Positions 25,993-35,725 of a stretch of 64,000 bases of DNA are shown in pieces (the stretch's first letter is position 1; the number at the start of each line of letters is the position of its first letter). This DNA is from COE1 sp949066965 (GTDB lineage: Bacteria; Bacillota; Clostridia; Lachnospirales; Lachnospiraceae). Both the position numbers and the translations under genes were made by a program. The notes beneath the pieces were generated by a model. That model did no database searches and had not been told where the DNA came from. It worked only from the letters and a program-made list of their open reading frames with translations. Location of the stretch: NCBI GenBank assembly GCA_949066965.1, contig CARTDA010000001.1, positions 62,001 through 126,000 of the forward strand, in the 5' to 3' direction.

Positions 25993-26955
25993 ATGCAGAC
26001 AGTGCGACTGGAAAACTTCAGGCCCATCCGCATCGGCGGCATGCTGCTGCCGTCAAATGTACTGATGGCGCCGCTTGCAGGGTATACCTGCTATCCGTTC
26101 CGGATGCTGGCATATGAGCTTGGCGCTGGCCTGTGCTTCACGGAGATGTGCAGCGCCAACGCACTCAAGTACGAGGACAGGGCGACAAACCGCCTGCTCA
26201 TGACGACGCCGGACGAGCCAGTCAGGGCAGTGCAGCTGCTCGGCGGCAGTCCGGCAGTGATGGAGCGGATGGCAGAGAGTCCGTTATTAAGGGCATTTGA
26301 CATTATTGACATCAACATGGGGTGCCCGGTGCCCAATGTGTTTAAGAGCGGTGAGGGAAGCGCGCTGATGCAGGATGCAAAAAGGGCGGCAGCAATTATA
26401 CGGGGCTGCAAGCGGAGCGGAAAAGTGGTCACGGTGAAATGCCGCGCGGGCATCCGTGAGGACACGCTGTTTGCCGCTGAGTTTGCCCGCGTGTGCGAGG
26501 ATGCGGGCGCGGACATGATTACCATCCACGGCAGGAGCCGGAGCATGATGTATGATGGGGAACCACACATGGAAGAGATTGCGCACGCAAAGGCGGCAGT
26601 GTCGATTCCGGTCATCGCTAACGGCGGGATTTTCTCCGTGGAGGATGCCGTGCGGATGATAGAGTGCACGGGCGCAGATGGGATTATGGTCGCGCGGTAT
26701 GGGTTGGAGAATCCTTTTATTTTCGGGGAACTCACTGGAAAGCCCTGCCAAAAGACGGCATGGAAACTGCTGACGGAGCAGATTGAGCTGGCTTCGCGGT
26801 ATTATGATGAGACGTTTACACTGGGATATATGAAAAAACTTGCCTCCTACATGATGAAGAAGCGGAAGGGGACGAAGCGGTACAAGGAGCGGCTGTACAG
26901 AAGCGGAAGCCTGAAAGAGCTGCGAGAGGTGCTTGCACTGATTTTTGCAGATTAA
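25993..26955 (+). CDS. dus: tRNA-dihydrouridine synthase
   Basis: A 320-residue FMN-dependent TIM-barrel enzyme that reduces uridine in the tRNA D-loop. Diagnostic segments are LMAPLAGYTCYPFRMLAYEL, GLCFTEMCSANAL, INMGCPVPNVFKSGEGSALM (catalytic Cys in the G-C-P motif), VTVKCRAGIRED, ITIHGRSRSMMYDG and PVIANGGIFSVEDA. A first ATG at 25987 sits only 2-3 nt after GGGAGGG, so the second ATG at 25993 is the better start. It lies 18 bp before the next gene, so co-transcription with the leucine-rich repeat gene is likely, although no functional link is obvious. Confidence 0.93.
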   Translation: MQTVRLENFRPIRIGGMLLPSNVLMAPLAGYTCYPFRMLAYELGAGLCFTEMCSANALKYEDRATNRLLMTTPDEPVRAVQLLGGSPAVMERMAESPLLRAFDIIDINMGCPVPNVFKSGEGSALMQDAKRAAAIIRGCKRSGKVVTVKCRAGIREDTLFAAEFARVCEDAGADMITIHGRSRSMMYDGEPHMEEIAHAKAAVSIPVIANGGIFSVEDAVRMIECTGADGIMVARYGLENPFIFGELTGKPCQKTAWKLLTEQIELASRYYDETFTLGYMKKLASYMMKKRKGTKRYKERLYRSGSLKELREVLALIFAD

Positions 26956-26973
26956 GGAACGGTGGTGGACTAT

Positions 26974-29900
26974 ATGCAGGAATTTTATCAGATACAGGAC
27001 GGCGTACTGATACGCTATATGGGACGCGAGGAGGAAACAGTGGTTCCGGCGGGCATTCATACGGTTGGCGAGGGGGCATTCAAGGGATGCGTGTCCCTGA
27101 AAAAGGTTGTGCTGCCGTCAGGGCTGCAATGCATTATGGGAGATGCCTTTAAGGGCTGCCGCAGACTCGAAGAGGTTGTAATACCAGACGGCGTGACATA
27201 CATCGGGCGCTATGCGTTTCACCGCTGCCATGCACTGAAACGCGTGATTCTGCCACGCTCGGTGGAGGAGCTGGGGGAGTGCGCGTTCCTGTACTGCGAC
27301 AATATGAGGGAGGCGTGGATACCGGGGGTAAAGCGGCTTGGGATGGAGGCGCTCGCAAATGGGATATCGCTTGAAAAGCTGGTAATTTCGCGGGATTTGG
27401 ACAAAAGCTGTATCTGCGATGTCTTTACGGGCTGCGGTCAGGTCAGGGAAATCGGCTATGCTGACGGCGAGACTTTTTGCATTCCAAACGTGGTGGATGT
27501 GGTCGCGGGCGACTTCAGGATGCCGCCGTTAATCGAGATGGTCGTGCGGGATATTCTGGAGCGCATGATGGAGCTGGACGGCAGGATGCTTGTCCGTTTC
27601 CGGGTCAATATCAAACAAGTCGAGGTGCCGGAGGGAATCGAGGTTCTTGCCAAAAGCAGTTTTTATGATATGCGGGGGATTGTGGACATCCGGCTTCCAA
27701 AATCCCTGCAAAAAATTGAGAGCCGCGCGTTCCGCAACTGTATCGGTCTGGAACGGGTGGTTCTGGGCGGAAATGCGATACAGATTGACGGTGATGCGTT
27801 CCGCAACTGTACTTCTTTAAAAGCTGTCAGGACATGTGACGGGACGGAGTACACGTTCGAGGGATTAAATGACATATACAGGGCAGACGCGGCAAAGGTT
27901 CTGGTGTCTGCGGACGAGGTTCCGGAGCCTGTCCGCATGATACACCGTCAGGTGTTTGGTAATTTCCGGTTCAGCGGAACGATACTGTTACAGTACCTGG
28001 GCGCGGAGTCAAGAGTTGTGATACCGGAAGGAGTGACTGCGATTGCAGAGGAGGCTTTTGCGGGCATCGAGACCATCGACAAGGTGATTCTGCCCGAAAG
28101 CCTGCGCGAGATTGGCGCGGAGGCTTTCCGGGGATGCCTGCTGATGCAGACAATCGCGCTGCCAAAGGGGATTCGCCGGATTGGAGAGGGGGCGTTTTCG
28201 GACTGTGTGAAGCTGCTGCGCATCGAACTTCCGGAACAGATGGATGTACTGGAAAGCAAGGTGTTTCGCAACTGCCGTGCATTGCAGGAGGTGCATCTTC
28301 CCGAAGGGCTTAGCCGGATTGGGGAGAGTGCTTTTTATGGATGCACAGGGCTGAAAAAGATTCGGCTGCCGGAAAGCCTTCTGCATATCGGCAGGATGGC
28401 ATTTTACCGCGCCGGTCTGCGCGAGGTACACATTCCGGCAAGTACGACATCGGTGGGAGGCCTGGCATTTGCAAGAAGTCTTGTGCAGAAAGTGTGGATA
28501 TCCGGCGGCAGTGACATGGGAAAAAACTACGGAACGGATGTGTTTGGCGGCTGTGGGAAGCTAAAGACGTTGGTGCTTGAGGAGGGTGTGAGTCATATAC
28601 CGAATCATTTTGCCTATGGATGCACGGCGCTTGTGCATGTCGTCCTGCCGCAGTCGCTGAAATCCGTGGGAAGACATGCGTTTGAGAAAACTGCCTTTCT
28701 GGCGCAGTGGAAGCAGCAGGCGTGCAGGACAGATGGACTGGCACAAGTGGATTTTATACTGTGGGACGGACAGCATCTTGCAGGCGAGGTATGGATCCCG
28801 GAAAATGTACGAATCATTGCAGGCGGTGCATTTTATGGAAATACGCAGATTACAGTCGTGCATCTGCCGGAACAGGTACAATCGATTGGCGAGGCGGCGT
28901 TTAAGGGCTGCAAATCACTCCGGTGTGTGTATTTTCCTTCCAATATAAAGTGTCTGGGAGCAGAAGTTTTTTCCGGCTGTACGGCGCTGGAGGAGGTTAT
29001 GCTGGACTGCGGTACGCCTGAGAAAGTGCTCTCACGAACCGAACAAACGTGGCATGTGATTGGTGAGCGTGCGTTTTACCAATGCAGAAAGCTGCGCGGA
29101 ATCCCGCTGGAACAGGTACGGTCGATTGGCAGGGAGGCGCTGTGCGGGTGTAGTGCGCTTGCTGAGAGTGCGGTTCATCCGGCGCTGGTCGCGGGTGAGC
29201 GCGCATTTGCGGATACCTTGCTGGGGGAGAGACTGGAAAACGGAATGCATGTGGTGGGTAATCTGGTGGTTTCCGGCGAAGCCTGCACTGGGGAAATGAA
29301 TCTGCTGGATGGCGTCAAAATCATAGAAGGCATTGCGCCCTATGCCTTTGCGGGAAATCGCGCGCTTCGTAAAATCGTTTTGCCGGAGAGTGTGCGCTGG
29401 ATTGGCGAGGGGGCGTTTTTTGGGTGCAGCAGTCTGGAATCGGTTGTCTTTTTGGGTGCGGAAAATGGATTTCTCAAAATAGATGCGAGCGCATTTGAGA
29501 AGTGCAGTTCCTTAAGGGAAATTTCATGCCCTGCGCACGAAATCGGGGAAGCGGCGTTTGCAGGGTGCAGTTTTCTTGTCAGGGCGGCGCTTCCCCGGGC
29601 TGGAAGTTTGGAAAAACGCCTTTTTGCAGGCTGTTCCAGTCTGGCAGCCTGTCGCTGTGAAAATGCAGGGGCAATACAGGAATTCTGCTTTAGCGGCTGT
29701 AAACAGCTGCAGGCGTTTGATTTTGCACCAGTCAGCCGGATTGGCGCATATGCGTTTGCAGGCTGCGAGTCTCTCAAATACACGGAATTTCAGGATGGCG
29801 CATGCCTGGACGCACATGCCCTGGAGGATTGCAGCGGATTGGAGCGCATCTGCCTGTCCGGGAAACAGGGCATTGTCTTATTAAAGGAGTATGCGCTTTC

Positions 29901-31107
29901 AGGCTGTACGGCACTCCGGCAGATTATGTTTCGGGGAAAGGAATGGGTGCTGGAACGGTATCAGGATATCCTTTCGGAAAATATTCCTGAGATGGTAAGG
30001 CTTTTGTTTCACAGCGCGTTGAGCTGTTTTACAGTCGAGCAGGACGAGAACCTTGTCCGGTACCGCGGCGCAGCCAGTGTGGTTCGGATTCCGTCGGGCA
30101 TCCGGCGGATTGCGGCGGAGGTGTTCCGCGACGCGATGATGCTCGAACAGGTGGAAATACCGGAGAGTGTGGCGTACATCGGCGCAAGGGCATTTCATGG
30201 GACGCCATGGATGGCGCAGAAACGCAGGGAATCGGGGATGGTCATCGTGCGGGATATGCTGCTTGACGGCGCTGCCTGTGCGGGCGAGGTGACGATACCG
30301 GACGGCATCCGGCTGGTGTGCGGCTGGGCGTTTGCAAACGGCCTGGACATCACAGGCATCTGCTTTCCCAGTGCAGGGACACGCAGGGATGTACAAGTGG
30401 AGGAATACGCTTTCCGCAACTGCATCAATCTGCAAAGGATGGTTCTCCCGGACGGCGGGGTTGTTTATTTTACAGGGCTGGCAGACCGGGAGAGGGAGCT
30501 GCCGCCCCTGGCAAAGCAGGCAGTGATGGACAGCCTGAACTGTTTTAAGACAGATGAGGATGGCGTGCTCAGGGAATGCACCGGAAATATTTCGAGGCTC
30601 CGGCTTGCGCACGGCATCACGGAAATCGGGGAAGGGACATTTCAGGACGCAAATCTGCTGACGACAATTATCTTTTCAGGGACGGTGGTAAAAATCGGTG
30701 CACGCGCCTTTGCGGGCTGCAAATGGCTGTGCGAGGTCAGACAGGCAGACAGCGTGACAGACATCGGTGCACACGCATTTTCCGGCTGCGGCATGCTGCA
30801 CCGCGTGGAGCTGTCTGAAAATCTGTGCCGGATTGGTGCACGCGCCTTTGAAAACTGTACTTCATTAGAAGAAATCCAGATACCAGAGGGCGTGGAGGAA
30901 ATACCGGAGCGTGCATTTTACCGCTGCCACGCGCTGAAAAGTATCAGGCTGCCATCCACCATAAAAAGGATAGGAAAGGAAGCGTTTGCATTCTGCGGCG
31001 GCGCCCCCAGGCTGCGTGTGCCAGACAGCGTACAGGTGGGGGAGCGGGCGTTTTATGGGGGATGCGGATTGCCTGAACAGTTTCTAAGTATATATACCGA
31101 AATTTGA
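26974..31107 (+). CDS. Giant BspA-like leucine-rich repeat (LRR_5) protein, no signal peptide
   Basis: About 1377 residues built almost entirely of LRR_5 repeats of about 23 residues with the pattern IGEGAFKGC-x-L-x-x-VxLP. No signal peptide, membrane helix, LPxTG or cell-wall repeat is visible, so it should stay in the cytoplasm, unlike the classic surface BspA. Longer modules recur: an opening of the type DGVLIRYMGREEETVVPAGI appears near 26992, 27573, 27961, 30040 and 30560, and a second type (LWDGQHLAGEVWIPE-like) near 28758, 29260 and 30265. This suggests growth by duplication of 100-300-residue blocks. The start is uncertain between GTG 26962 and ATG 26974. Repeats suggest protein binding; the partner is unknown. 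Confidence 0.85.
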   Translation: MQEFYQIQDGVLIRYMGREEETVVPAGIHTVGEGAFKGCVSLKKVVLPSGLQCIMGDAFKGCRRLEEVVIPDGVTYIGRYAFHRCHALKRVILPRSVEELGECAFLYCDNMREAWIPGVKRLGMEALANGISLEKLVISRDLDKSCICDVFTGCGQVREIGYADGETFCIPNVVDVVAGDFRMPPLIEMVVRDILERMMELDGRMLVRFRVNIKQVEVPEGIEVLAKSSFYDMRGIVDIRLPKSLQKIESRAFRNCIGLERVVLGGNAIQIDGDAFRNCTSLKAVRTCDGTEYTFEGLNDIYRADAAKVLVSADEVPEPVRMIHRQVFGNFRFSGTILLQYLGAESRVVIPEGVTAIAEEAFAGIETIDKVILPESLREIGAEAFRGCLLMQTIALPKGIRRIGEGAFSDCVKLLRIELPEQMDVLESKVFRNCRALQEVHLPEGLSRIGESAFYGCTGLKKIRLPESLLHIGRMAFYRAGLREVHIPASTTSVGGLAFARSLVQKVWISGGSDMGKNYGTDVFGGCGKLKTLVLEEGVSHIPNHFAYGCTALVHVVLPQSLKSVGRHAFEKTAFLAQWKQQACRTDGLAQVDFILWDGQHLAGEVWIPENVRIIAGGAFYGNTQITVVHLPEQVQSIGEAAFKGCKSLRCVYFPSNIKCLGAEVFSGCTALEEVMLDCGTPEKVLSRTEQTWHVIGERAFYQCRKLRGIPLEQVRSIGREALCGCSALAESAVHPALVAGERAFADTLLGERLENGMHVVGNLVVSGEACTGEMNLLDGVKIIEGIAPYAFAGNRALRKIVLPESVRWIGEGAFFGCSSLESVVFLGAENGFLKIDASAFEKCSSLREISCPAHEIGEAAFAGCSFLVRAALPRAGSLEKRLFAGCSSLAACRCENAGAIQEFCFSGCKQLQAFDFAPVSRIGAYAFAGCESLKYTEFQDGACLDAHALEDCSGLERICLSGKQGIVLLKEYALSGCTALRQIMFRGKEWVLERYQDILSENIPEMVRLLFHSALSCFTVEQDENLVRYRGAASVVRIPSGIRRIAAEVFRDAMMLEQVEIPESVAYIGARAFHGTPWMAQKRRESGMVIVRDMLLDGAACAGEVTIPDGIRLVCGWAFANGLDITGICFPSAGTRRDVQVEEYAFRNCINLQRMVLPDGGVVYFTGLADRERELPPLAKQAVMDSLNCFKTDEDGVLRECTGNISRLRLAHGITEIGEGTFQDANLLTTIIFSGTVVKIGARAFAGCKWLCEVRQADSVTDIGAHAFSGCGMLHRVELSENLCRIGARAFENCTSLEEIQIPEGVEEIPERAFYRCHALKSIRLPSTIKRIGKEAFAFCGGAPRLRVPDSVQVGERAFYGGCGLPEQFLSIYTEI

Positions 31108-31123
31108 AATAGGAGAACGAATC

Positions 31124-32200
31124 ATGTACTACCGCAAATTAGGGAATACAGGTCTTGAGGTATCAGAAATCAGCTTTGGCACGATTCCGATTTTGCAGGG
31201 AAATATTCCGGTTCTGCCGGATTATTTTAATCTGGATGAGACCGATGCGCTTGCAGTGATGGCACATGCATACGAGCTGGGCTGCAACCTGTACGATACG
31301 GCAATTGTGCCGGAGTACGGTGATGCGGAAATCAAGCTGGGGAAATTCGCGGCGCGCGTGGGACGGGAGCATATCATCCTCTCGGACAAGGCGCGCTTTT
31401 TTGGCGGCAGTGAGATGTATCGGGCAGTGGAAACCTCCTGTGAAAATCTCGGCACGACGCCCGACCTGTATTTTGTGCATCAGGTGGATGCCAGCCATGC
31501 GGATGAAGTCTTTGGCAGGGGCGGGGCATTGGATGCGCTTACGGAATTGAAGGCAGAGGGAAAAATCCGGTTTGTCGGGATTGCGACGCACTATTATGAC
31601 ATCCTGCTGCGTGGCGCGCAGGATGAGCGCGTTGATGTGCTGCAGGGCAGCGGCAACCTGTTAGAACGCGGAATGCTCGACCGCATCCGGCAGGAGACGC
31701 TTTTTCGCGGAAAAGGGTTTCTGGTCAACAAAGTGTACGCGGCAGGGCTTCTCCCCGCGCGGTTTCCGGTGCGGACGCTGATTGGCTTTGCGCTGGATTA
31801 TCCTGTGTCAAGCGTCCTGGCTGGACTTGGCACCAGGGAGCAGGTGGATGCTGCGATGGGGTGGGATGCCAGGAACCCAAAACCGCAGCTTCCCTCCTTT
31901 GAGGAAGTACTCTCCGTGCTGGAAAAAGAGTACGCCCCGATTCCGTGTGACCGGTGCCAGCGGTGTGTCTGCCCGCACGGTACGGAAATCCATACCTTAT
32001 TCCGACAGTACCAGTATTTTTATCTGGGAAAGGATTACTGGGCGCTGAAAAAGCTGGGGCTTGGCATTGCCCGGAGCGCGGCATATTGCCGGGAATGTGT
32101 GGCAATGCCCTGCATGGATGCGTGTCCGCAAAAAATACGCATTGCCCAGAAGATGCAGGAACTCGAGCGGCTGGTTCTGGACTATCCTGTAGGGAAATAG
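31124..32200 (+). CDS. Aldo/keto reductase with C-terminal iron-sulfur cysteine motifs
   Basis: A 358-residue protein. Residues 1-265 form an AKR barrel: SFGTIPILQGN, NLYDTAIVPEYGDAEIKLGK (Asp and Tyr of the tetrad), ILSDKARFF (Lys), LYFVHQVDASH (His), and ELKAEGKIRFVGIATH. The C-terminal 90 residues hold CDRCQRCVCP (from Cys275) and CRECVAMPCMDACPQ (from Cys322), the ferredoxin-type pattern of the YccK/PduQ-like AKR-ferredoxin group that passes electrons in anaerobes. ATAGGAG precedes the ATG 16 bp after the LRR gene. The substrate is unknown. It converges with the transglutaminase operon; no terminator is evident in the 49-bp gap. Confidence 0.9.
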   Translation: MYYRKLGNTGLEVSEISFGTIPILQGNIPVLPDYFNLDETDALAVMAHAYELGCNLYDTAIVPEYGDAEIKLGKFAARVGREHIILSDKARFFGGSEMYRAVETSCENLGTTPDLYFVHQVDASHADEVFGRGGALDALTELKAEGKIRFVGIATHYYDILLRGAQDERVDVLQGSGNLLERGMLDRIRQETLFRGKGFLVNKVYAAGLLPARFPVRTLIGFALDYPVSSVLAGLGTREQVDAAMGWDARNPKPQLPSFEEVLSVLEKEYAPIPCDRCQRCVCPHGTEIHTLFRQYQYFYLGKDYWALKKLGLGIARSAAYCRECVAMPCMDACPQKIRIAQKMQELERLVLDYPVGK

Positions 32201-32249
32201 AACTTCCGGGCGGTACCAATGACTATTACAGTGTTGAATCTTTCTGTGC

Positions 32250-34604
32250 TTATTTTGCTGGCTGGCATAGGCATCTGACCGCTTCCGCAAGCGCTTCCTC
32301 CGAGAGCTCTCCCGGCGCGTAAGCCGCCTGGTTCAGCGTGCCGACCAGGGATTGCAGTGCGGTATCCTCCATCTGCAGGACGCCGTTTTGGACAAGCAGG
32401 GCTGCCTGCTCCTCAAAGTTTTTCGCGGCCGAAAGCTGCCTTGAAAAATGTCTGCGAACGATCCGGCGATACCGCATCAGCAGCTTTTCACTGCGGTCTG
32501 CGCGGCTGTAGCGGTAGTGCCAGATACATTTGATTACGAGAAGGCGCACTGGCAGAACCATGAGCAGCAGTACCAGACAGACCGCAAACCCAAAGGTGGA
32601 GGTCTGTATCGCGCCGGCGAGGGCAGCTTCTCCGTCTGTCTCCGATTCGGCGCCGCCCTTCGCGTCATCGTTCTGGAACAGTCTCAAAAACATGTCCCAG
32701 ATGCTGCCCCGGTTTTCATCTTCCTCTGTCTGGTAGGGTGTAAGCTCCACAGGCCGCCAGCCGAAATTCTCATCATACACTTCCACCCACGCATGGGCGT
32801 TTCCGTCCGACACATCATAGGAGATGACGGATGCCTGCTGCGGCAGGATTTCTGAAGCCGCGTTCGCGGAACGGATGCTTGTCCGGTCATAGTATTGCGC
32901 GGCATCCAGGTCTGTCAGCGTGCCGTCCTGTGCAACCTCCATGGCATCAACCGCGTAGCCCTCCACGTAGCGCGCAGGAATCCCCATATATCGCAGAATC
33001 AGCACAGCGGCGCTCGCGTAGTGGGCACAGTAGCCCTTTTTCTTTTCCGTCAGGAAATAATTTACAAAATCCTTGCGTCTCGGTGTGACGCCGGGGCTTA
33101 ACGTGTATGGAAAATTCTGCTGGAAATAGTCGCGCAGCTGGCTGATGATTTCCTGCGTGGAGCCACAAAGCCCTGTCTCCCTGCAAAAGTCCGCGATGAC
33201 GGTTCGGTTTTCCTCCGGAATGTCCAGCCAGATTTCGTTGTCAGGGGGCGCCGGCTTTTTGACGAGCTGTTCCGTAAGCAGCGGGTAAAAGGTATACTCG
33301 AGCGCCATCCCGTGACGCAGGATTTTGTCTGCGTCTGCGGAGTAATAGGGAAGATACACGCCAGCCGGCGCGGCAACATTCCGAATCTTCATCACGCCGC
33401 GCGCATGGTCGGGAACGGCGGCAGCATAGCCTTCCATCAGCAGCGTGACAGTCTCCTCGTTCCACGCGTCCGCACGCAGCGTATCGTCCAGGATGCTCCA
33501 GTTGTTGGCGTAAGGGCGGTACTGGGCGCCTACAAACGTTTTCAGATATATCCTGTCATACGTGTAGGGGACAAATTCCAGTGTCAGATCCGTCTCGTAA
33601 TCCAGCCGCACAGAATTGACGCCGCCGAGCCGTCCGTTGACAAGTCCGCCTGTCGTCGGGTAAAAATTGATCAGACCCATCACGCCGAGCAGGTAAAAAT
33701 TTTCCATGGTGTCCATCGTGTGGAGCTTAAAGGCGCTTTTGCTGTGTGCGGTGACATACGCATTTTGGGGCAGCACAAGTTCCACAATGCCACAGATGAC
33801 ACAGCAGAGCAGGAGGATGCCGAGCAGGGCGCCCGCGGCCGCCCTGCCGCAGAAGCTGTCCGAAAAGCGGTGTTTTTTTGCCGCCTTATACACGGACTTG
33901 CGGTAGGGCTTTGTGTTGACATTCTGCATCTGGTAGCGGTTCTGGCGGAAAACATAGACGGTAAGGATGCCTGCCGTGTACAGGATGATATATCCCGCCG
34001 AGGGCTCGTGTTCCAGATAAATCGGCACGAGCAGGAAAAAGGAGGAGGGGAGAAGGATAGGCAGGCAGTGTATCCTGTGGGATATCAGCCCATTTGCAAT
34101 ACTGCATCCAATCAGTGCGAAGTAGCACATGGCGACGGAGATGGCAAGGGAGTGGTTTTCCACCTGTTCGGCATAGCTGATTTGTGCGCTCGTCTCAAAA
34201 AAGGACGTCGCAGCGGTGGAAATGTCGTTCAGGATGCCGTAAAAGCCGCTGCTGATATAGGTCTGAAGCCCCTGTCCGGCATACAGCACAAGCCCAAAGA
34301 GGAGGATGTAGCCCGCATTTTCCCACCGCGGGGAAAGGTACAGGGATGCACAGTACAGGGAGACCAGCAGCGCGGCAATAAAAAATCCTCCCTTTTCGTA
34401 GGCAATGTCAAAAGCGGACAGCATCCCGCCAAGACTTCCGGTGATGATTGCAAACAGGAAAAAGGCGCGCACGAAAAAATCCGTCCACCGGGTTTCCCGC
34501 TTTCCGCAAAAGCCGCCGGATAAGTAGATGCCCTCGGACAAGGCGATGCTTTCCTGTGAAAATGTTTTTTCCCTTCCGGACCTCTTACGCATCTTATCAA
34601 CCAT
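32250..34604 (-). CDS. Membrane-anchored transglutaminase-like (TgpA/DUF3488-type) protein
   Basis: A 784-residue protein. An N-terminal block of about six membrane helices (FFVRAFFLFAIITGSLGGML and following, to about residue 285) is followed by an external domain carrying a transglutaminase-type papain-like core: GYCAHYASAAVLILRYMGIP with Cys526, NAHAWVEVYDENFGWRPVEL with His604. A further membrane helix near 670 and a cytoplasmic helical tail with DUF4129-like character follow. It is the third gene of MoxR-DUF58-transglutaminase, a widespread trio in which the AAA ATPase and the vWA-like DUF58 protein are thought to assist assembly of the membrane enzyme. The start overlaps the DUF58 stop by 8 nt; GGAGGT is upstream. 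The substrate is unknown. Confidence 0.88.
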   Translation of the reverse strand: MVDKMRKRSGREKTFSQESIALSEGIYLSGGFCGKRETRWTDFFVRAFFLFAIITGSLGGMLSAFDIAYEKGGFFIAALLVSLYCASLYLSPRWENAGYILLFGLVLYAGQGLQTYISSGFYGILNDISTAATSFFETSAQISYAEQVENHSLAISVAMCYFALIGCSIANGLISHRIHCLPILLPSSFFLLVPIYLEHEPSAGYIILYTAGILTVYVFRQNRYQMQNVNTKPYRKSVYKAAKKHRFSDSFCGRAAAGALLGILLLCCVICGIVELVLPQNAYVTAHSKSAFKLHTMDTMENFYLLGVMGLINFYPTTGGLVNGRLGGVNSVRLDYETDLTLEFVPYTYDRIYLKTFVGAQYRPYANNWSILDDTLRADAWNEETVTLLMEGYAAAVPDHARGVMKIRNVAAPAGVYLPYYSADADKILRHGMALEYTFYPLLTEQLVKKPAPPDNEIWLDIPEENRTVIADFCRETGLCGSTQEIISQLRDYFQQNFPYTLSPGVTPRRKDFVNYFLTEKKKGYCAHYASAAVLILRYMGIPARYVEGYAVDAMEVAQDGTLTDLDAAQYYDRTSIRSANAASEILPQQASVISYDVSDGNAHAWVEVYDENFGWRPVELTPYQTEEDENRGSIWDMFLRLFQNDDAKGGAESETDGEAALAGAIQTSTFGFAVCLVLLLMVLPVRLLVIKCIWHYRYSRADRSEKLLMRYRRIVRRHFSRQLSAAKNFEEQAALLVQNGVLQMEDTALQSLVGTLNQAAYAPGELSEEALAEAVRCLCQPAK

Positions 34605-35691
34605 TTACACAAACCTCCAATTGCACGGCATCTTCCTTTTGCGCCAGGCACAGATAGCTGTCGAGCTGCGGATAACAATTTCGCATATACTGCTGTATCA
34701 TCTGGCTGCTGTGGGCCTGCAGGTCAGTGCGGAAAATCGCGCAGAATGCTGTGTCGAGCTCTGCCGCGCTGGCGCAGGGGTGGCTGGCGAAGGAAAAGGA
34801 ACGGTTGTCCCAGACCAGCAGCCTTAGCAAGGTCTGTCCTGTAATCAGTCCGCGGATTTTGCGGTAGCCTTCCGCCAGAAGCTTTTCCGCCGCGGGCTTT
34901 TCAGGGGGAAGCGCAATCAGCACAACCCGCTCGCTGCCTGCAAGTGCGGTGCGTTCCTTCACCATGAGCTCCGGTTGCCGTGCCGAGAGCTTCCAGTGGA
35001 TGTCCCTTGGACGGTCGCCGGGCTGGTAGGTGCGGATGTCCGTGACCTCGCTGTAGTCGCTGCCCTTCTGCTGGCTCTCCGACAGATCGGTGGTGCCGGA
35101 ATATGCGTCGGGAAGCTCGGACGATGCTGCGTCATCCTGCCTGGGGAGCACATAAAGGCTGCATTCCATGCCGCAGGCTGTATGTACCATAAAAATGCCC
35201 AGCAGATCCGTGAGAATAAATTCCCGGCACGCAAAGACCACCCGCCCGAGTTCCGTGACCGTGACCGTCATGCGAAACTGCTTGTCTCCGCGCGGGGGAA
35301 CCGGCAGCAGGAGTGTATGGCGGTCGGAAGTGCCGTAAAATGCATTCCCGGCGGTAAATATCCAGGTTCCGCGCAGGGCGCAGAGCAGGCTTTTGTTCCG
35401 GACTGAAAAAATGACACAGATGTCATCTTTCTGCCGGACTGCAAATTCATTATTTTGGATGGAAACGGTATCTTTTTCCATAAAAATGGTTCCGGTGACA
35501 AAGTCCGCAAGCTTCCAGACCACAAGAAAGGAAAGCGGCACGAGCACCGTGAGTATCACACCAATGACAATAAACAGGTATCCGCGCAGTGCGAGAAAGA
35601 GTAGTATGTTTCCAAGGTAAACAAAAAGAAATGCTGCCAGGTGCAGAAAGGACAGCCGGACTTTTTTTGGTGTTGCTGTTTTGGTACGCAT
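34597..35691 (-). CDS. DUF58 (vWA-like) membrane protein
   Basis: A 364-residue protein with two N-terminal membrane helices (LAAFLFVYLGNILLFLALRG, then FIVIGVILTVLVPLSFLVVW) and a C-terminal cytoplasmic DUF58 domain identified by YQPGDRPRDIHWKLSARQPE followed by LMVKE. DUF58 proteins act with MoxR ATPases in trios like this one. AAGGAGG lies directly before the ATG at 35691. It is 34 bp downstream of the MoxR gene and overlaps the transglutaminase gene, so all three are one operon. Confidence 0.9.
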   Translation of the reverse strand: MRTKTATPKKVRLSFLHLAAFLFVYLGNILLFLALRGYLFIVIGVILTVLVPLSFLVVWKLADFVTGTIFMEKDTVSIQNNEFAVRQKDDICVIFSVRNKSLLCALRGTWIFTAGNAFYGTSDRHTLLLPVPPRGDKQFRMTVTVTELGRVVFACREFILTDLLGIFMVHTACGMECSLYVLPRQDDAASSELPDAYSGTTDLSESQQKGSDYSEVTDIRTYQPGDRPRDIHWKLSARQPELMVKERTALAGSERVVLIALPPEKPAAEKLLAEGYRKIRGLITGQTLLRLLVWDNRSFSFASHPCASAAELDTAFCAIFRTDLQAHSSQMIQQYMRNCYPQLDSYLCLAQKEDAVQLEVCVNG

Positions 35692-35725
35692 GGTAATCCT
35701 CCTTAGGGATAAGTGCGAGACATTT

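Noticed and set aside
33312..34523. 403-codon plus-strand ORF opposite the transglutaminase gene
   Set aside because: The minus-strand gene has membrane helices, catalytic Cys and His motifs and operon context; the plus-strand frame shows none of these.
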